Of a DNA stretch of 64,000 nt, positions 63,587 through 64,000 are shown piece after piece (within the stretch, counting starts at the first letter, position 1; every line of letters starts with the position of its first letter). The notes below the pieces were generated by a model. It had not been told where the DNA came from. It searched no databases and saw only the letters and a list, made by a program, of their open reading frames with translations. The stretch covers positions 1,736,001-1,800,000 of the forward strand of contig NZ_CP034170.1 in assembly GCF_003860405.1 (NCBI RefSeq), written 5' to 3'. The position numbers and the translations under genes are program-made. The DNA is from Nakamurella antarctica (lineage in GTDB: Bacteria > Actinomycetota > Actinomycetes > Mycobacteriales > Nakamurellaceae).

Positions 63587-64000
63587 ATGAGTGCCCATTA
63601 CAGCAGCGCCGAAATCACCGAACTCACCACCGCGAAGCATCCCAGCGGCTGGACTGATGTTGACACGAAAGCTGTTGACACCGTTCGTGTGTTGGCCGCC
63701 GACGCAGTTCAAAAGGTCGGCAATGGTCACCCCGGCACCGCGATGTCACTGGCTCCCTTGGCGTACACGCTCTATCAAAAGGTGATGCGCCACGACCCCG
63801 CAGACGAGCAATGGATTGGTCGGGACCGGTTCGTTCTTTCCTGCGGCCACTCCAGTCTGACCCAGTACATCCAGCTCTACCTGGGCGGCTTCGGCTTGGA
63901 ACTCGATGATTTGAAAGCACTCCGCACCTGGGGGTCGTTGACCCCGGGTCACCCCGAACACCGGCACACACGCGGCGTCGAGCTCACCACCGGCCCACTC
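63587..64000 (+). CDS. tkt: Transketolase, 3'-truncated by the window edge
   Basis: The first 138 residues of transketolase are present; no stop occurs before the window ends. AAGGAG lies about 10 bases before the ATG. Thiamine-diphosphate-domain features are visible: VQKVGNGHPGTAMSLAPLAYTLY, DRFVLSCGHSSLTQY (Ser/His contacts), and LTPGHPEHRHTRGVELTTGPL. The enzyme transfers two-carbon units in the pentose phosphate pathway. In M. tuberculosis the same position holds Rv1449c. Confidence 0.96.
   Translation, partial: MSAHYSSAEITELTTAKHPSGWTDVDTKAVDTVRVLAADAVQKVGNGHPGTAMSLAPLAYTLYQKVMRHDPADEQWIGRDRFVLSCGHSSLTQYIQLYLGGFGLELDDLKALRTWGSLTPGHPEHRHTRGVELTTGPL

Overview
The window is an actinobacterial chromosome segment of moderately high GC with dense coding, frequent GTG/TTG starts and many 4-bp start/stop overlaps. 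Gene order from the transketolase gene at the right edge leftwards (tkt, ctaB, ctaA, ABC exporter, mptB, sufR-sufBDCSUT, enoyl-CoA hydratase family gene, ABC-F, acnR, acn, NlpC/P60 hydrolase, moxR, DUF58, VWA, fabG, inhA/fabI, nfeD, SPFH) follows the M. tuberculosis Rv1449c-Rv1488 neighbourhood as I remember it. This places the organism in or near the Mycobacteriales or a related actinobacterial order. The genus cannot be fixed from the sequence. The enoyl-ACP reductase has a short substrate loop, which argues against assuming long mycolic acids.

Layout. 1-2 kb: an unrecognised truncated protein translationally coupled to a small YbjN/CesT-like protein. 2-6 kb: base-excision glycosylases, an FKBP and a secreted M15-like protein. 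6-8 kb: tgt and a queuosine-precursor transporter, convergent. 8-14 kb: ABC-F, GNAT, type II NADH dehydrogenase with a Rex/CRP-type operator, and a DUF6636-like lipoprotein. 14-21.6 kb: a peptide-uptake operon (binding protein, two permeases, two ATPases) whose last two genes are peptidases; every junction after the first permease is a 4-bp overlap. 21.7-25.6 kb: SPFH/NfeD, DUF3097, a conserved hypothetical and a CsbD stress protein with a SigB/SigF-type promoter. 25.7-33.2 kb: fabI/inhA, fabG, VWA, DUF58, moxR, mobA and a RipA-like peptidoglycan hydrolase. 33.4-36 kb: membrane proteins, one with a long repetitive Gln/Tyr/Gly/Pro tail. 36-39.7 kb: aconitase and its TetR regulator. 39.7-50.5 kb: ECH-family protein, ABC-F, Tex, a membrane protein coupled to a PhyH dioxygenase, an acVLRF1-type release factor, an MFS transporter and a dGTPase. 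50.5-57.2 kb: the SUF iron-sulfur assembly operon. 57.4-64 kb: mptB mannosyltransferase, ABC-2 exporter, heme A synthase, heme O synthase and the start of transketolase.

Several genes connect functionally. SUF supplies clusters to aconitase, and both units carry candidate operators for their own regulators (SufR, AcnR). ctaA/ctaB make heme A for the aa3 oxidase, and ndh feeds the same respiratory chain. fabG/fabI, mptB and the NlpC/P60 hydrolase with the MoxR unit concern the cell envelope.

No tRNA, rRNA, insertion sequence, prophage or CRISPR array was seen. No gap between genes exceeds about 300 bases. The longest (2971-3226, 33163-33440, 33960-34231, 35996-36283, 63298-63586) hold promoters or hairpins listed below, or nothing I can recognise.
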